From positions 1,116,001-1,180,000 of the forward strand of contig NZ_SSNX01000001.1 in the NCBI RefSeq assembly GCF_004801415.1: a stretch of 64,000 bases of DNA, written 5' to 3'. The notes under the pieces were generated by a model. That model saw only the letters and a program-made list of their open reading frames with translations, was not told the origin of the DNA and did no database searches. How positions within the stretch are numbered: position 1 is the stretch's first letter; each line of letters starts with the position of its first letter. Of this stretch, positions 22,363 through 31,648 are shown piece after piece. A program made the position numbers and the translations under genes. The DNA is from Deinococcus sp. KSM4-11. GTDB taxonomy: Bacteria; Deinococcota; Deinococci; Deinococcales; Deinococcaceae.

Positions 22363-23082
22363 TCAGCCTTCGCGACTGGAGGCCGAACTGGCGGAATCGG
22401 GTTCCGGGCGTCCAGACTGCAAGGCCTCCCACCACACCGGATGGATTTCTCCGTCGCGCGCTTCCGCCAGGGCCTCGCTGTCGCGGCGCAGGGCCAGCAG
22501 GGCCAGCACGCGGGCCGGACTGCGGGCCACGCTCCGCTCCAGTGCCCGCGCGGCCGTCCGCCGTCCCTTGGAACCGCCGAGCTTGAGTTGTGCGTGGGCG
22601 AGCACGGAGAGCAGGTGGGCGTCGGCCGGCTGGCCGAGCTGTTCGGACACCCGGAGGCCCTCGGCCAGCGTGCGCAGCGCGGCATAGGGGGCACCGAGGG
22701 CCTGCTCGCCTGCCAGGGTCACGGCAGCCATCAGGGCTGGGGTGTCTCCCTCGCGGCGGGCGAGGATGCGGGCTACGTCGGCCTGGTCGGCCCGCTGCCC
22801 GAGCTGCCAGCGGGCGCGGGCCCGCAGGACGGCTGTCCGTGCCGCATCCGGCTGGGCCTCCAGGAGATCCAGGGCGTCCGTGGCCCGGCCCAGTCGGAGC
22901 AGGGCTGCGGCCAGGGTGAGCGGGTCGTGGTGCCCGGCGTCAATGGCCCAGCGCGCCGCCAGGCTCGGTCGACCGTACGACAGTGCCAGCGACGCCGCCC
23001 CCACCCGCTCAGAGGGGGCGAGGGCGGCGTAGACCGTCAGCACGTCCGGGTACCCGGCGTCGAGAGCCGCGGCCAGGCTCAA
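22363..23082 (-). CDS. Hypothetical Ala/Leu-rich helical repeat protein
   Basis: 239 residues of short helices with a TPR-like rhythm (for example DPLTLAAALLRLGRATDALDLL and DTPALMAAVTLAGEQALGAPYA), ending in a Ser-rich tail. No signal peptide or membrane segment. The only reasonable start codon is TTG at 23082, with GGAG 9 nt upstream; no ATG or GTG precedes it in frame. The family is not recognised. It is convergent with the P450 gene. Confidence 0.6.
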   Translation of the reverse strand: MSLAAALDAGYPDVLTVYAALAPSERVGAASLALSYGRPSLAARWAIDAGHHDPLTLAAALLRLGRATDALDLLEAQPDAARTAVLRARARWQLGQRADQADVARILARREGDTPALMAAVTLAGEQALGAPYAALRTLAEGLRVSEQLGQPADAHLLSVLAHAQLKLGGSKGRRTAARALERSVARSPARVLALLALRRDSEALAEARDGEIHPVWWEALQSGRPEPDSASSASSREG

Positions 23083-23187
23083 CGTCGCCGACTCCGCTCG
23101 GGGCGGGCAGCCGGGAAGCGTTCGACCGATTTCGTCCGGTGACCGTGTGGGAGCATTCCGTTCAGGGTAGCGCGTGACCGGCAGTGT

Positions 23188-23391
23188 TCAGGCGCTGAGG
23201 GCCAGATCCAGGCCCAAGAAACGCCACAGGGCGCGGCGCGGCACCCGCAGGCCGCTGTCGTGTTCCACGGCGACCAGGCGGCCATCTCTAATCCAGCGGC
23301 GCACGGTGCGCTCGTGGGTGCCCGTGAAGTCGGCCACCTCGGCGACCTTGAGGAGTTTCGGCAGGGTGTGGAACTGTTCGGTCAGGGTCAT
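23188..23391 (-). CDS. Small helix-turn-helix DNA-binding protein (MerR/excisionase-like)
   Basis: 67 residues consisting of one winged helix-turn-helix: LLKVAEVADFTGTHERTVRRWIRDGRL followed by a wing (VAVEHDSGLRVPRRALWRFL). The ATG at 23391 has a strong GGAGGG at good spacing; the upstream in-frame ATG at 23427 lacks one. No integrase or attachment site is near, so a plain regulator is more likely than an excisionase. A canonical promoter lies about 160 nt upstream, leaving a long 5' leader. Confidence 0.8.
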   Translation of the reverse strand: MTLTEQFHTLPKLLKVAEVADFTGTHERTVRRWIRDGRLVAVEHDSGLRVPRRALWRFLGLDLALSA

Positions 23392-23549
23392 AGCAGCCCT
23401 CCAGAAAAGCACGTGGGGCCGCCACACGGCAGCCCCAACTGGATTTCAGATCGCTTGAGTTCGGTCGCCCGCGCGCCGCCGCCCGGCCCGCTTCCCTGGG
23501 GGAACGGAACGCCCGGACAGTCAGTCACTCGCATCAACTTGCGCAGAAC

Positions 23550-23579
23550 ATAACACACGGGTTGTCACAGGGATGTCAA
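23550..23579 (-). promoter_or_regulatory. Promoter of the MerR-like gene
   Basis: On the minus strand TTGACA (23579-23574) and TGTTAT (23555-23550) are separated by 18 nt. The stretch 23392-23705 otherwise contains only this promoter, a roughly 150-nt leader and the opposite DUF554 promoter. Confidence 0.55.
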
Positions 23580-23691
23580 ACTTCAGCACGCAAACCATGA
23601 AGGCGTGTAGCGCGGAGACAGCCGTCGCCCTGCCGTGTGTTCCAGCCACGCTCGGGGGTGCAGCAGAACCCTCACTGGTCCAGCCGTGCTC

Positions 23692-23697
23692 TACAGT
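23692..23697 (+). promoter_or_regulatory. -10 box of the DUF554 gene, leaderless type
   Basis: TACAGT ends 8 nt before the ATG at 23706 and supports that start over one at 23637. Confidence 0.55.
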
Positions 23698-23705
23698 CAC
23701 GTGCG

Positions 23706-24482
23706 ATGACCCTGCTCTCCCAGTTGTCCGGCACCTTCGTGAATGTTTCGGCCGTCCTGCTGGGCACGCTGATCGGCCTGACCATCGGGGGTCGCCTGCC
23801 GGAGCGCACGCAGCGCACCCTGCTCCAGACCCTGAGTCTGGCCGTGCTGTTCATCGGGCTGGACATGGCCGGGAACGTGAACAGGGTGACGGGCGGCGTG
23901 GTGCCCGGCGTGATCCTGACCCTGCTGAGCCTCGCCACGGGCGCGGTGACGGGTGAGGCGCTGGGCATCGAGGATCGCCTGGAACGCCTGGGCGAACGGC
24001 TGCGCGCGCGGTTCCAGGGCGGGGGCCGGTTCACGGAGGGCTTCGTGGCGGCCAGTCTGCTGTTCTGCGTGGGCCCCATGACCGTGATCGGCGGCCTGCA
24101 GAACGGCCTGACCGGGGACAGTTCCACGTACGTGCTGAAAAGTGTCCTGGACGGCATCGCGGCCCTGGCGCTGGCGGGCGTCTACGGAGTGGGTGTGGCC
24201 TTCAGCGCCGTCACGGTGCTGGTCGTGCAGGGCGGGATCAGCCTGGCGGCAGGGGCATTCGCGGCCGGTCTGCTGGGCGGTGCCGATCCGGCCATCCTGA
24301 AAACCAACCCGTACATCCTCCTGATCACCGGAGCGGGCGGCATGGTCATCATCGGGATCAGCTGGAACCTGATGCTGGCGGGCCTGGGCTTCGATGACCG
24401 TCGCGTCCGGGTCGGCAGTCTGCTGCCCGCCCTGGTGATCGCTCCCCTGGCCCTGTGGGTGGCGGTGCGGCTTCATGGATGA
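23706..24482 (+). CDS. DUF554 family membrane protein (YdfK/YqgA-like)
   Basis: 258-residue integral membrane protein with about seven hydrophobic segments and the Gly-rich patterns of this family: NVSAVLLGTLIGLTIGGRLP at the N-terminus, ASLLFCVGPMTVIGGLQNGL in the middle and GAGGMVIIGISWNLM towards the end. It is a putative transporter of unknown substrate. Single gene with its own promoter. Confidence 0.85.
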   Translation: MTLLSQLSGTFVNVSAVLLGTLIGLTIGGRLPERTQRTLLQTLSLAVLFIGLDMAGNVNRVTGGVVPGVILTLLSLATGAVTGEALGIEDRLERLGERLRARFQGGGRFTEGFVAASLLFCVGPMTVIGGLQNGLTGDSSTYVLKSVLDGIAALALAGVYGVGVAFSAVTVLVVQGGISLAAGAFAAGLLGGADPAILKTNPYILLITGAGGMVIIGISWNLMLAGLGFDDRRVRVGSLLPALVIAPLALWVAVRLHG

Positions 24483-24527
24483 GTGGGCCCAATTGAGCTG
24501 AGCATCCCCAACAAAGCCTTGCGGAGA

Positions 24528-24600
24528 CGTTCAGGCTTCCTTGAATCTCCGTGTGGGCGCACCTTTTCTTAAGTCGCCCGTCAGGCTGGGCGGGTAGGGT
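24528..24600 (+). promoter_or_regulatory. Upstream control region of the DUF4384 gene
   Basis: Contains four blocks, CGTTCAG (24528), CTTTTC (24563), CCGTCAGG (24578) and GGTAG (24593), that recur in the same order and nearly the same spacing at 26090-26163. TAGGGT at 24595-24600 is a plausible -10 box, 24 nt before the ATG. Confidence 0.45.
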
Positions 24601-24624
24601 GCCTCCACCCAAGGAGGTTCCACC

Positions 24625-25878
24625 ATGTTCATCCGGATCATGTTCCAGCCGCCCGCTGCCCTCGTCCTCTCTGCCCTGCTCGGCCTGGGCGCGGCACACG
24701 CCAGCCCGGCGAAGATCACCGCCCAGAGCATTATCGTGAACCCGGTCGAGACGAAACTGAACGTGGACGTCTGGGTGAACAAGGATCCAGGCGGCAAGGC
24801 CAATCCGGCCTACCGCAAGGGCGAAGGCATCGAGATCGGCGTGAGCACCAACCAGGACGCGTATGTGTACCTGTTCAACGTGAATGCCAATGGCAAGATC
24901 GACCTGTTCTTCCCGAACAGCTACGAGGAGAGCAACTTCGTGAAGGCCGGCGTGACCCGCGTGTTCCCCACCCAGGACGCGAAGTACAGCCTGTCGGTGG
25001 GCGGCCCGAACGGGCAGGACAAGCTCCTGGCGCTGGCCAGCCTGACGCAGCTGACCATCGATGACATTGCCCGGTTCGCCGGCAACCAGGGGTTCGCACA
25101 GGTGCGCGTCGAGGGTCAGGACAACCTGGCCCGCGCCCTGAGCATCGTCGTGAACCCACTGCCCGCCGACGGCTGGACGACCGATGTCGTGACGTTCCGG
25201 GTGGGCGGACAGCCGATGGGCACGACCACCGGCACCGTGACGAGCACGCCCGCACAGCCCGCACCTCAGCCCGCACCTCAACCGGCTCCGCAGCCTGCCC
25301 CGGCCGACGCGACGTACCAGCCCGGTGAGAAACAGGATTCCTCGCTGGATCAGGCGATGGTGGACGCCTACGCCCGCCTGAAGGGTGACGAGTCCCTGGG
25401 CAAGGCCACCACCTACGCCACCGCATGGGGAGACGGCCTGTGGCAGAAGTTCTCCGGGGTCGGCCCCTACGGTGACGCCGTGCTGCTGCATGCCAACGGC
25501 AGCAGCCGTTCGTACGCCGTGCATGGCATGCTGCTGGAGCGCTACCTGGCGCTGGCCAAGGCCGAGAACGGCGCGACCCGTCCGCCCGCACGCCTGGGCT
25601 GGGCCGCCGGTGACGAGAAGGTCATCCCGCAAAACCCCATGGGCACCAACGGCCTGTATGGGTTCTTCCAGAACGGCGCCCTGTACGGCACCGACAAGTA
25701 CGGGGTGTTCTGGCTCCAGGGTGCCGTGCTCAAGACCTACCAGGGCCTGGGGGGCAGCGGCTCGTTCCTGGGCTTCCCCATCCGCGACCAGTTCACGGTG
25801 GGCGGGGCGTGGGCCGCAGACTTCGAAGGCGGCACCATCCGCACCGTGAACGGCACGCCGAAGGTGTACCGCAAGTAA
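24625..25878 (+). CDS. Secreted DUF4384 protein with LGFP-like C-terminal repeats
   Basis: 417-residue exported protein. A signal peptide ends near residue 26 (AHA). Residues about 50-190 form a DUF4384-type domain (YRKGEGIEIGVSTNQDAYVYLFNVNANG, split by conserved Asn/Gly turns, then DLFFPNSYEESNFV). A proline linker of repeated PAPQ follows (about 210-226). The C-terminal half has LGFP-like wall-associated repeats (GSFLGFPIRDQFTVGG). It is probably a cell-envelope protein. AAGGAGG precedes the ATG. A hairpin terminator follows. Confidence 0.8.
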   Translation: MFIRIMFQPPAALVLSALLGLGAAHASPAKITAQSIIVNPVETKLNVDVWVNKDPGGKANPAYRKGEGIEIGVSTNQDAYVYLFNVNANGKIDLFFPNSYEESNFVKAGVTRVFPTQDAKYSLSVGGPNGQDKLLALASLTQLTIDDIARFAGNQGFAQVRVEGQDNLARALSIVVNPLPADGWTTDVVTFRVGGQPMGTTTGTVTSTPAQPAPQPAPQPAPQPAPADATYQPGEKQDSSLDQAMVDAYARLKGDESLGKATTYATAWGDGLWQKFSGVGPYGDAVLLHANGSSRSYAVHGMLLERYLALAKAENGATRPPARLGWAAGDEKVIPQNPMGTNGLYGFFQNGALYGTDKYGVFWLQGAVLKTYQGLGGSGSFLGFPIRDQFTVGGAWAADFEGGTIRTVNGTPKVYRK

Positions 25879-25898
25879 GGCCGTCTACCTGACGCCTG

Positions 25899-25926
25899 GG
25901 GCCACCGACAGCGCTGCCGGTGGCCC
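25899..25926 (+). terminator. Terminator of the DUF4384 gene
   Basis: 9-bp perfect stem GGGCCACCG / CGGTGGCCC, with a self-complementary loop (CAGCGCTG) that extends it; no strong T run follows. Confidence 0.65.
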
Positions 25927-26089
25927 ACTTCATTTGATGCACGGCCTGGTTCACCGACGGCGCACCTGCCCTCCTGGCCATGCAACGGCGCTGAGCGTAT
26001 GACCACCGGAGAGCCCGTCGGCCAGTTCTGGGGCTCGACAGTCAGCAGGCGGCCCAAGCTCCCACTCTCAGAGCAGGCACATGCAAGCG

Positions 26090-26166
26090 CGTTCAGAATC
26101 AGCCGTCTTAAGCGTTGGGGACAGCGCTTTTCCGTTCAGCCGTCCGTCAGGTTCAGCCGGTAGATT
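26090..26166 (+). promoter_or_regulatory. Second copy of the DUF4384-type control region, without a gene
   Basis: CGTTCAG (26090), CTTTTC (26127), CCGTCAGG (26144), GGTAG (26159) and a TAGATT -10-like box (26161-26166). The 558-nt stretch 25879-26436 holds no convincing gene; besides this region it contains only two hairpins. A transcript from here could be a non-coding RNA of about 210-240 nt ending at the 26382-26415 hairpin, or the region may be a remnant. Confidence 0.35.
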
Positions 26167-26381
26167 ACGGGCACCTCGAAACAGGTTAAGACCAATCGAG
26201 GGAGTTTCCCGATCTGCGCCGGGCGCGACTGGCTTTCCCATCGGCCCCGCTCCTGGCTCCCAGACCTCCCGGAATCCCGCCGGCAATGTGCGCCGGCGGC
26301 CGGGTCAGAATCGGCGCGCGCCGTCTCCAGCGGCACGCAACACCCTCTCTTCCCAGTGGCAAGACACCGAACTCGTGAGCA

Positions 26382-26415
26382 CCGCGCCCCCGACTCTCAG
26401 CGGAAGGGGGCGCGG
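26382..26415. terminator. Hairpin downstream of nspC
   Basis: 10-bp perfect stem CCGCGCCCCC / GGGGGCGCGG, 14-nt loop, 22 nt beyond the nspC stop on the minus strand. Confidence 0.6.
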
Positions 26416-26436
26416 CGCTGTACTGGCCACCCGGTC

Positions 26437-27660
26437 TCAGCTGAGTTTCGCCTTGAATTCCTCGTAGCCGAACGACTTCACGCGCTCGTACGATCCATCC
26501 ACGTGCAGGATGCCAATATCGGGGTGCTTGACCCCGTTGAAAAAGGTCGTCTTGACCATGGTGTAGTGGATCATGTCGTCGAACACCACCCGGTCGCCCA
26601 CGTCCAGCGCGCGATCGAACACATACTCGCCCACCACGTCCCCTGCCAGGCAGGTGGTGCCGCCGATGATGTAGGCATTTCCCGCCGAACCCTGATCCGT
26701 CTCGCGGTGGTGGTCGAGTTCCGGCGGGTCGCCTGCGCCCAGGATGCGCGGCCGGTATGGCATCTCCAGCACGTCGGGCATGTGTGCCGAGACGGACACG
26801 TCCAGCAGCGCGGCGTCCTTGAGGTTATGCACCACGTCGAGCACGCTGCTCACCAGCCAGCCGGTCTGCCACCCGAAGGCGCTGCCCGGCTCCAGGATCA
26901 CGTGCACATTCCACTTCTCGCGGAACGCGCGCACCACCCGGATCAGGCGTGCAAGGTCGTAGCCTTCGCGGGTCATGAGGTGCCCGCCGCCGAAGTTCAC
27001 CCAGGTCATGCGCGGCAGGAAGTCCCCGAAGTTGCGTTCCAGCACCTCCAGCGTGCGTTCCAGCGTGTCACTGTCCTTCTCGCACAGCGTGTGGAAGTGC
27101 AGGCCATCCACCCCGTCGAGCAGATCCTCGCGGAACTCGCGTCGGGTCACACCTAGGCGCGAGTACGGCCCGGCCGGGTTGTACAGGTCGGTCTCGACCT
27201 CCGCGTACTCCGGGTTGACGCGGATGCCCACATGCACGGTCTTCCCGGCCGCCCGCGCGGCCAGCACCTGCGGCTGGAAGCGGGCCCACTGCGAGAACGA
27301 GTTGAACACCAGATGGTCCGCCAGTTCCAGGATCCTCGGGAAGTCCTCAGCCGAGTAGGCGGGCGCGTATACGTGAACCTCGCCCTGCATCTCCTCTTTC
27401 GCCAGGATCGCCTCGTTCAGTGAACTCGCCGTCGCCCCCGTGATGCCGTGCTCGCGGAGCAGCGGGAACGCCGACCACATCGAGAAGCCCTTGAAAGCCA
27501 CGATGATCTGCGCGCCGCTCTCGCGCTGTACGTATTCGATCAGGGCCAGGTTGCGGCGCAGGCGGGATTCGTCGAGCACGAAGGCCGGACTGGGAATGGA
27601 CGCCCAGTCGATGGTCTCCACGGGGGTCACGTCAGGAAGGATCAGGGCGGCGACGGTCAT
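26437..27660 (-). CDS. nspC: Carboxynorspermidine decarboxylase
   Basis: PLP-dependent fold III decarboxylase that converts carboxy(nor)spermidine to (nor)spermidine in the alternative polyamine pathway. 407 residues with IPSPAFVLDE at the N-terminus, PLP lysine in AFKGFSMW (Lys57), HFHTLCE, NFGGGHLMT and EPGSAFGWQTG. The partner carboxynorspermidine dehydrogenase is not in this window. The ATG at 27660 lies 7 nt after a TACCCT box. Confidence 0.9.
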   Translation of the reverse strand: MTVAALILPDVTPVETIDWASIPSPAFVLDESRLRRNLALIEYVQRESGAQIIVAFKGFSMWSAFPLLREHGITGATASSLNEAILAKEEMQGEVHVYAPAYSAEDFPRILELADHLVFNSFSQWARFQPQVLAARAAGKTVHVGIRVNPEYAEVETDLYNPAGPYSRLGVTRREFREDLLDGVDGLHFHTLCEKDSDTLERTLEVLERNFGDFLPRMTWVNFGGGHLMTREGYDLARLIRVVRAFREKWNVHVILEPGSAFGWQTGWLVSSVLDVVHNLKDAALLDVSVSAHMPDVLEMPYRPRILGAGDPPELDHHRETDQGSAGNAYIIGGTTCLAGDVVGEYVFDRALDVGDRVVFDDMIHYTMVKTTFFNGVKHPDIGILHVDGSYERVKSFGYEEFKAKLS

Positions 27661-27667
27661 GCTCGAC

Positions 27668-27673
27668 AGGGTA
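27668..27673 (-). promoter_or_regulatory. -10 box of nspC, leaderless type
   Basis: TACCCT on the minus strand, 7 nt before the ATG at 27660. Confidence 0.55.
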
Positions 27674-27726
27674 ACGGGTGCGCCGTCCTGGAACGGTCAT
27701 ATTCACCTCGCCTCGAGGGGTGCGGA

Positions 27727-29517
27727 TCAGTGGGCGCTCAGCGTGACCCGACGCCCATCCAGGTCGATGGTGAGTTTCTGCCCGGCCTGGAGCTGTTTGA
27801 GGAGAACCGCCTGCTGCGCGTCCGGGGTCGCCGACACCGCGAGTACGCTGTTGTCCGGCGAGGGCAGGCCAACGTGAAGGCCCGGTGTCGATCCGGCAGC
27901 ATGACTGCACGCCCGGACGATCGCCATGCCGACGACCAGCAGCAGAATCCACGGCACCCGCATCTTCTGTCCGACCGGAGCCGCCGGGGTGGCCGCGTTG
28001 GCCGCGAGGGGCTGCACCTTGAGGCGGGACGCCGTGGCCGCCTGCCAGTCCTTCTCGGACGTGCGCTTGAGCAGCTTCTCGGAGGGTGGATGCCCGCTGC
28101 CCGCCGCGCGTTCCAGCAGATGTTTCGCGTACTCCAGGCTGACCTGAAGCGGGGCGGTATCCACGGGCTGCAGGACGCCGTCGTCGCCCATCTCGACGTG
28201 ACCGCCCCGCAGTTGCTGGGCCAGTTCGAACCGGGCATCGTTCTCGCCCGCATCTGCGGCGCGGTGTAGATACCGATACTTCTGCCGTGGATCGAGGTCG
28301 AACTGGGCCCGGTACGCGTCGAACTGCCGGTATACCTCCCAGCTCATCTGAGCGCTCAGGAGGTTCGCGGCCTTGAGCACGTCGTCACGCCGCTGCGCGG
28401 CATCGGACTCGGTCGGGTTTGTGATGAGGCGGCGCAGGTACACGATGGTCTCGGCCGCCTCGGTGTGGCCCTGGTCGCGGGCGGCCTTGAGCAGCGGCAG
28501 GGCGTCCGGCAGGCGCCAGTTCGGGTGCGTGAGCTGCAGTTTGCCCAGCATGACGGCCGCGTCCGGATCGCCGGCGCCCGCGGCGCGGGTGAGCAGCGCC
28601 CCGATGCGTGGCGCCTCAGGAATCGCCCAATCGCCGCTGTTGTGCAGGGCCCACGCAAAATTGCCCCCGGGCGCGACGGTTGCGTCCTGCTCCGCCGCTG
28701 TCAGGAAGCGGAGCAGGGCGTCCAGGCGGTCGGCGGTGGACGCCTTCGCGCCGGTCAGGGCGATGAACAGCTGTTCTGCCTGAGCGGGATGGAGTTCGGC
28801 GGCCAGCCGCGCCCGCTCCACCCCCTGTGCCGGATTCTTCGCGAAGTGCATGGCGTGGTGGGACACGTACGAGTGGAATTCCGCCCACAGGCGCTGGATG
28901 TCAGTATCGGAGAGCAGCCCGGCCTCCTGCTGCTGGCGCACGAAGGTCAGCATGTGTTCCTCGCTGCCGCCCCATTCGGTCCGCAGGTTCAACAGCATGG
29001 AACGCCGCAGCGCGTAACTGCGCGGGTTGTGGTGCACGCCGAGCGTGAACCAGTCCGGATACGCCTGGCGCTGCACGTCCTCCAGGGTGAGGTCGCAGCC
29101 CCGGGTGCTGCTGACGCGGCCCAGGACGGTGCAGGCGACCAGCGGGTTCGCGGTGAGGGTGGTGGCGTGCCGGGCGCACGTTTCAGCCTGTTCCAGAAAG
29201 TGGTGGAGCGCCCGCCAGCCCTGGTCGCTGACGAGATTGGAGGTCATCTGGCCGCGCGCTTCCCAGCCGCGGCCCAGGAACCACGCGGCCATGGCGACGG
29301 TCAGCGGGTAGGTGTCCGGGTGGGCCATCGTCCACGCCTGAAAGCCCTCACCAAGGGTCAGGTCGAACGAGTAAAACCCCTGGAAGGCGCGGAGCAGCTC
29401 CTGTTCCCCGATCTGACCACTCTCGAACTGGTTCTCAAGGGCGGTCAGGTAGGTGTGTAGGTGGTCGTACTGGCCAGTTTTGAGCAGCGAGAGGGGCGCG
29501 GGCGCGGCGTCGGTCAT
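27727..29517 (-). CDS. DUF4034-like protein with Sel1-type repeats and a C-terminal membrane helix
   Basis: 596 residues. The N-terminal part (about 10-200) matches the pattern of DUF4034 proteins: a short helical lead, FDLTLGEGFQAWTMAHPDTY, WFLGRGWEARG and a later WGGSEEHMLTF. The middle (about 220-460) has helical Sel1-like repeats (GDPDAAVMLGKLQL, RDQGHTEAAETIVYL, NDARFELAQQL). A single membrane helix (about 522-545) precedes a short 50-residue outer tail. Function unknown; probably a membrane-tethered protein-interaction scaffold. A TAGCAT box lies 9 nt before the ATG. Confidence 0.65.
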   Translation of the reverse strand: MTDAAPAPLSLLKTGQYDHLHTYLTALENQFESGQIGEQELLRAFQGFYSFDLTLGEGFQAWTMAHPDTYPLTVAMAAWFLGRGWEARGQMTSNLVSDQGWRALHHFLEQAETCARHATTLTANPLVACTVLGRVSSTRGCDLTLEDVQRQAYPDWFTLGVHHNPRSYALRRSMLLNLRTEWGGSEEHMLTFVRQQQEAGLLSDTDIQRLWAEFHSYVSHHAMHFAKNPAQGVERARLAAELHPAQAEQLFIALTGAKASTADRLDALLRFLTAAEQDATVAPGGNFAWALHNSGDWAIPEAPRIGALLTRAAGAGDPDAAVMLGKLQLTHPNWRLPDALPLLKAARDQGHTEAAETIVYLRRLITNPTESDAAQRRDDVLKAANLLSAQMSWEVYRQFDAYRAQFDLDPRQKYRYLHRAADAGENDARFELAQQLRGGHVEMGDDGVLQPVDTAPLQVSLEYAKHLLERAAGSGHPPSEKLLKRTSEKDWQAATASRLKVQPLAANAATPAAPVGQKMRVPWILLLVVGMAIVRACSHAAGSTPGLHVGLPSPDNSVLAVSATPDAQQAVLLKQLQAGQKLTIDLDGRRVTLSAH

Positions 29518-29526
29518 GTTCCATTC

Positions 29527-29532
29527 ATGCTA
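29527..29532 (-). promoter_or_regulatory. -10 box of the DUF4034-like gene, leaderless type
   Basis: TAGCAT on the minus strand, 9 nt before the ATG at 29517. Confidence 0.45.
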
Positions 29533-29572
29533 GCGGCGCTCCGGGCCGCCCGCGGCGCAAGTAGGGCCTCCC

Positions 29573-30070
29573 CTAGCGGGTGATGCGCAGGCTCGCGGCG
29601 AACGCCCGCGTCTTCTGCGCCATGTCACCCTGCTGCCCAAGCACGGTCGTGCCGGTGACGATGTACGCCGAGGTTCCTTTCACGGCGTAGATGGCGATGA
29701 AGTACAGGCTGAAGTCCCCCTGACGGCCGGTGTACACGACCTCGTTGGCGGGGCGGCCACCCAGCGTGACGGCGCGCACCTGGATGATCTGGCCGCCGGT
29801 CACGTACTTCTTGATCTGCGCGAGGCTACCCTGGTGGAACTGCGCCTGGGTGGTGCCGGCTGGAACGGTCTGAACGATGACGTTGAGGTTAGGCCCGAAG
29901 CCCTTCACCCGCACCGGGTTCATGTACACGACCGCCGTGCCCGCGTAGTCGACCTTGTCCCAGCCGCTGGGCGGGGTGACGCTGAAGCCGTTCTTGCTGT
30001 CCGTGAACGTGGCGGCGGTGGCGCTGCCAAGAAGCAGCAGCGCCGCGAGGGTGGCCGTGGTGCGGGTCAT
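29573..30070 (-). CDS. Secreted PsbP/DcrB-like protein
   Basis: 165 residues with a signal peptide ending at about residue 19 (ATAA). The mature part resembles the PsbP/DcrB fold: FTDSKNGFSVTPPSGW near the start, then alternating strands and a TRAFAASLRI end. It has no cysteines. Function unknown; such proteins are periplasmic or surface-attached. A TACACT box is 5 nt before the ATG, so it is probably a leaderless single gene. Confidence 0.7.
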   Translation of the reverse strand: MTRTTATLAALLLLGSATAATFTDSKNGFSVTPPSGWDKVDYAGTAVVYMNPVRVKGFGPNLNVIVQTVPAGTTQAQFHQGSLAQIKKYVTGGQIIQVRAVTLGGRPANEVVYTGRQGDFSLYFIAIYAVKGTSAYIVTGTTVLGQQGDMAQKTRAFAASLRITR

Positions 30071-30075
30071 GCCCC

Positions 30076-30081
30076 AGTGTA
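30076..30081 (-). promoter_or_regulatory. -10 box of the PsbP-like gene, leaderless type
   Basis: TACACT on the minus strand, 5 nt before the ATG at 30070. Confidence 0.5.
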
Positions 30082-30100
30082 GTCAGCCACGCGCGGACGG

Positions 30101-30829
30101 TCAGCCGCCAATGAAGCGCAGCGTGCCCGGGGGTGGATCGCTGGCCGTATCCAGGGTGGGCACCAGGGTGCTGGTGCTCAGGCCCGCCGCGAAGCGGACG
30201 TCCTCGCCCAGACCGAGGCTGGCCAGGCGGGCGCCGTGGGCGGAACTGCCCAGCGCCTCGAGCGGGTTGCCACCGCTGCGCCGAACCGTCAGGGCGATAC
30301 GCGCACCGTCGTCGATACTGAATTCTCCCATCGCCAGCAGGTACTCGGCGAGCACCCCGGCGGCGTACACGTCCTCCAGCCCCACCCGGTCGTCGGTTCC
30401 GGCACACACAATAGCGATCTCCTCGGTGGCGGTGGCGCGCGCCCGGCGGGCCGCCGCATGGGCGTTGGTGAGGGCCGCGAGGAACACGTGCTTGCCACTC
30501 TGCGCGGCCGTATGGGCGGCGCCGGTGCCGTTGGTGGTGTTCATCACGACCGTGCGCCCGGTGAAGTTCTGAGCGGCGGCCTCTACCGGACTGTTCCCGA
30601 AGTCGAAGCCGGGAATGGGCAGGCCGCCGCGTTCGCCGCCGAGCGCGTAGGTGCCGCTCTGGGAACCCAGTTTCAGGCCCAGGGCGACATCGGGCGTGGC
30701 GGTCAGCAGCAGCGCGTCCGCGCCGCGTTCCAGGTACGTCACGGCGGTGGTGGTGGCGCGCAGCACGTCGATGACCATCACGACGTCCGGGTACTGTCCG
30801 TGGGGAAGCAGGTCCACCCGGAGTTTCAA
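30101..30829 (-). CDS. comB: 2-phosphosulfolactate phosphatase family protein ComB
   Basis: Mg-dependent phosphatase family known from coenzyme M biosynthesis but widespread in bacteria that do not make it. 242 residues with [43 protein letters not shown] and [17 protein letters not shown]. The gene follows rpe on the same strand after 7 nt, so they probably form an operon. The true substrate in this organism is unknown. Confidence 0.87.
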   Translation of the reverse strand: MKLRVDLLPHGQYPDVVMVIDVLRATTTAVTYLERGADALLLTATPDVALGLKLGSQSGTYALGGERGGLPIPGFDFGNSPVEAAAQNFTGRTVVMNTTNGTGAAHTAAQSGKHVFLAALTNAHAAARRARATATEEIAIVCAGTDDRVGLEDVYAAGVLAEYLLAMGEFSIDDGARIALTVRRSGGNPLEALGSSAHGARLASLGLGEDVRFAAGLSTSTLVPTLDTASDPPPGTLRFIGG

Positions 30830-30836
30830 CGGCGCC

Positions 30837-31511
<675 letters not shown>

Positions 31512-31518
31512 GTTTCCG

Positions 31519-31524
31519 AGTCTA
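31519..31524 (-). promoter_or_regulatory. -10 box of rpe, leaderless type
   Basis: TAGACT on the minus strand, 7 nt before the GTG at 31511; TTGCAG about 16 nt further upstream is a possible -35. Confidence 0.55.
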
Positions 31525-31648
31525 ACATTCCTCACGTTGACTGCAAACAGAACGCAGTGTGGCAATTCTGTTCAAGACTGAGTTACGGATGAACCCAGCG
31601 CGACAGTGCCCCCGCGTGATGGCCACAGGAGCACCGTCCAGGCCAGGA

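Noticed and set aside
23188..23391. Possible excisionase indicating a prophage or integrative element
   Set aside because: No integrase, phage genes, attachment repeats or base-composition shift nearby; a simple MerR-type regulator explains it.
26100..26132. Hairpin AAGCG...CGCTT near 26111-26128 as a terminator
   Set aside because: Only 5 bp and it lies inside the duplicated upstream control module, so it is more likely incidental.
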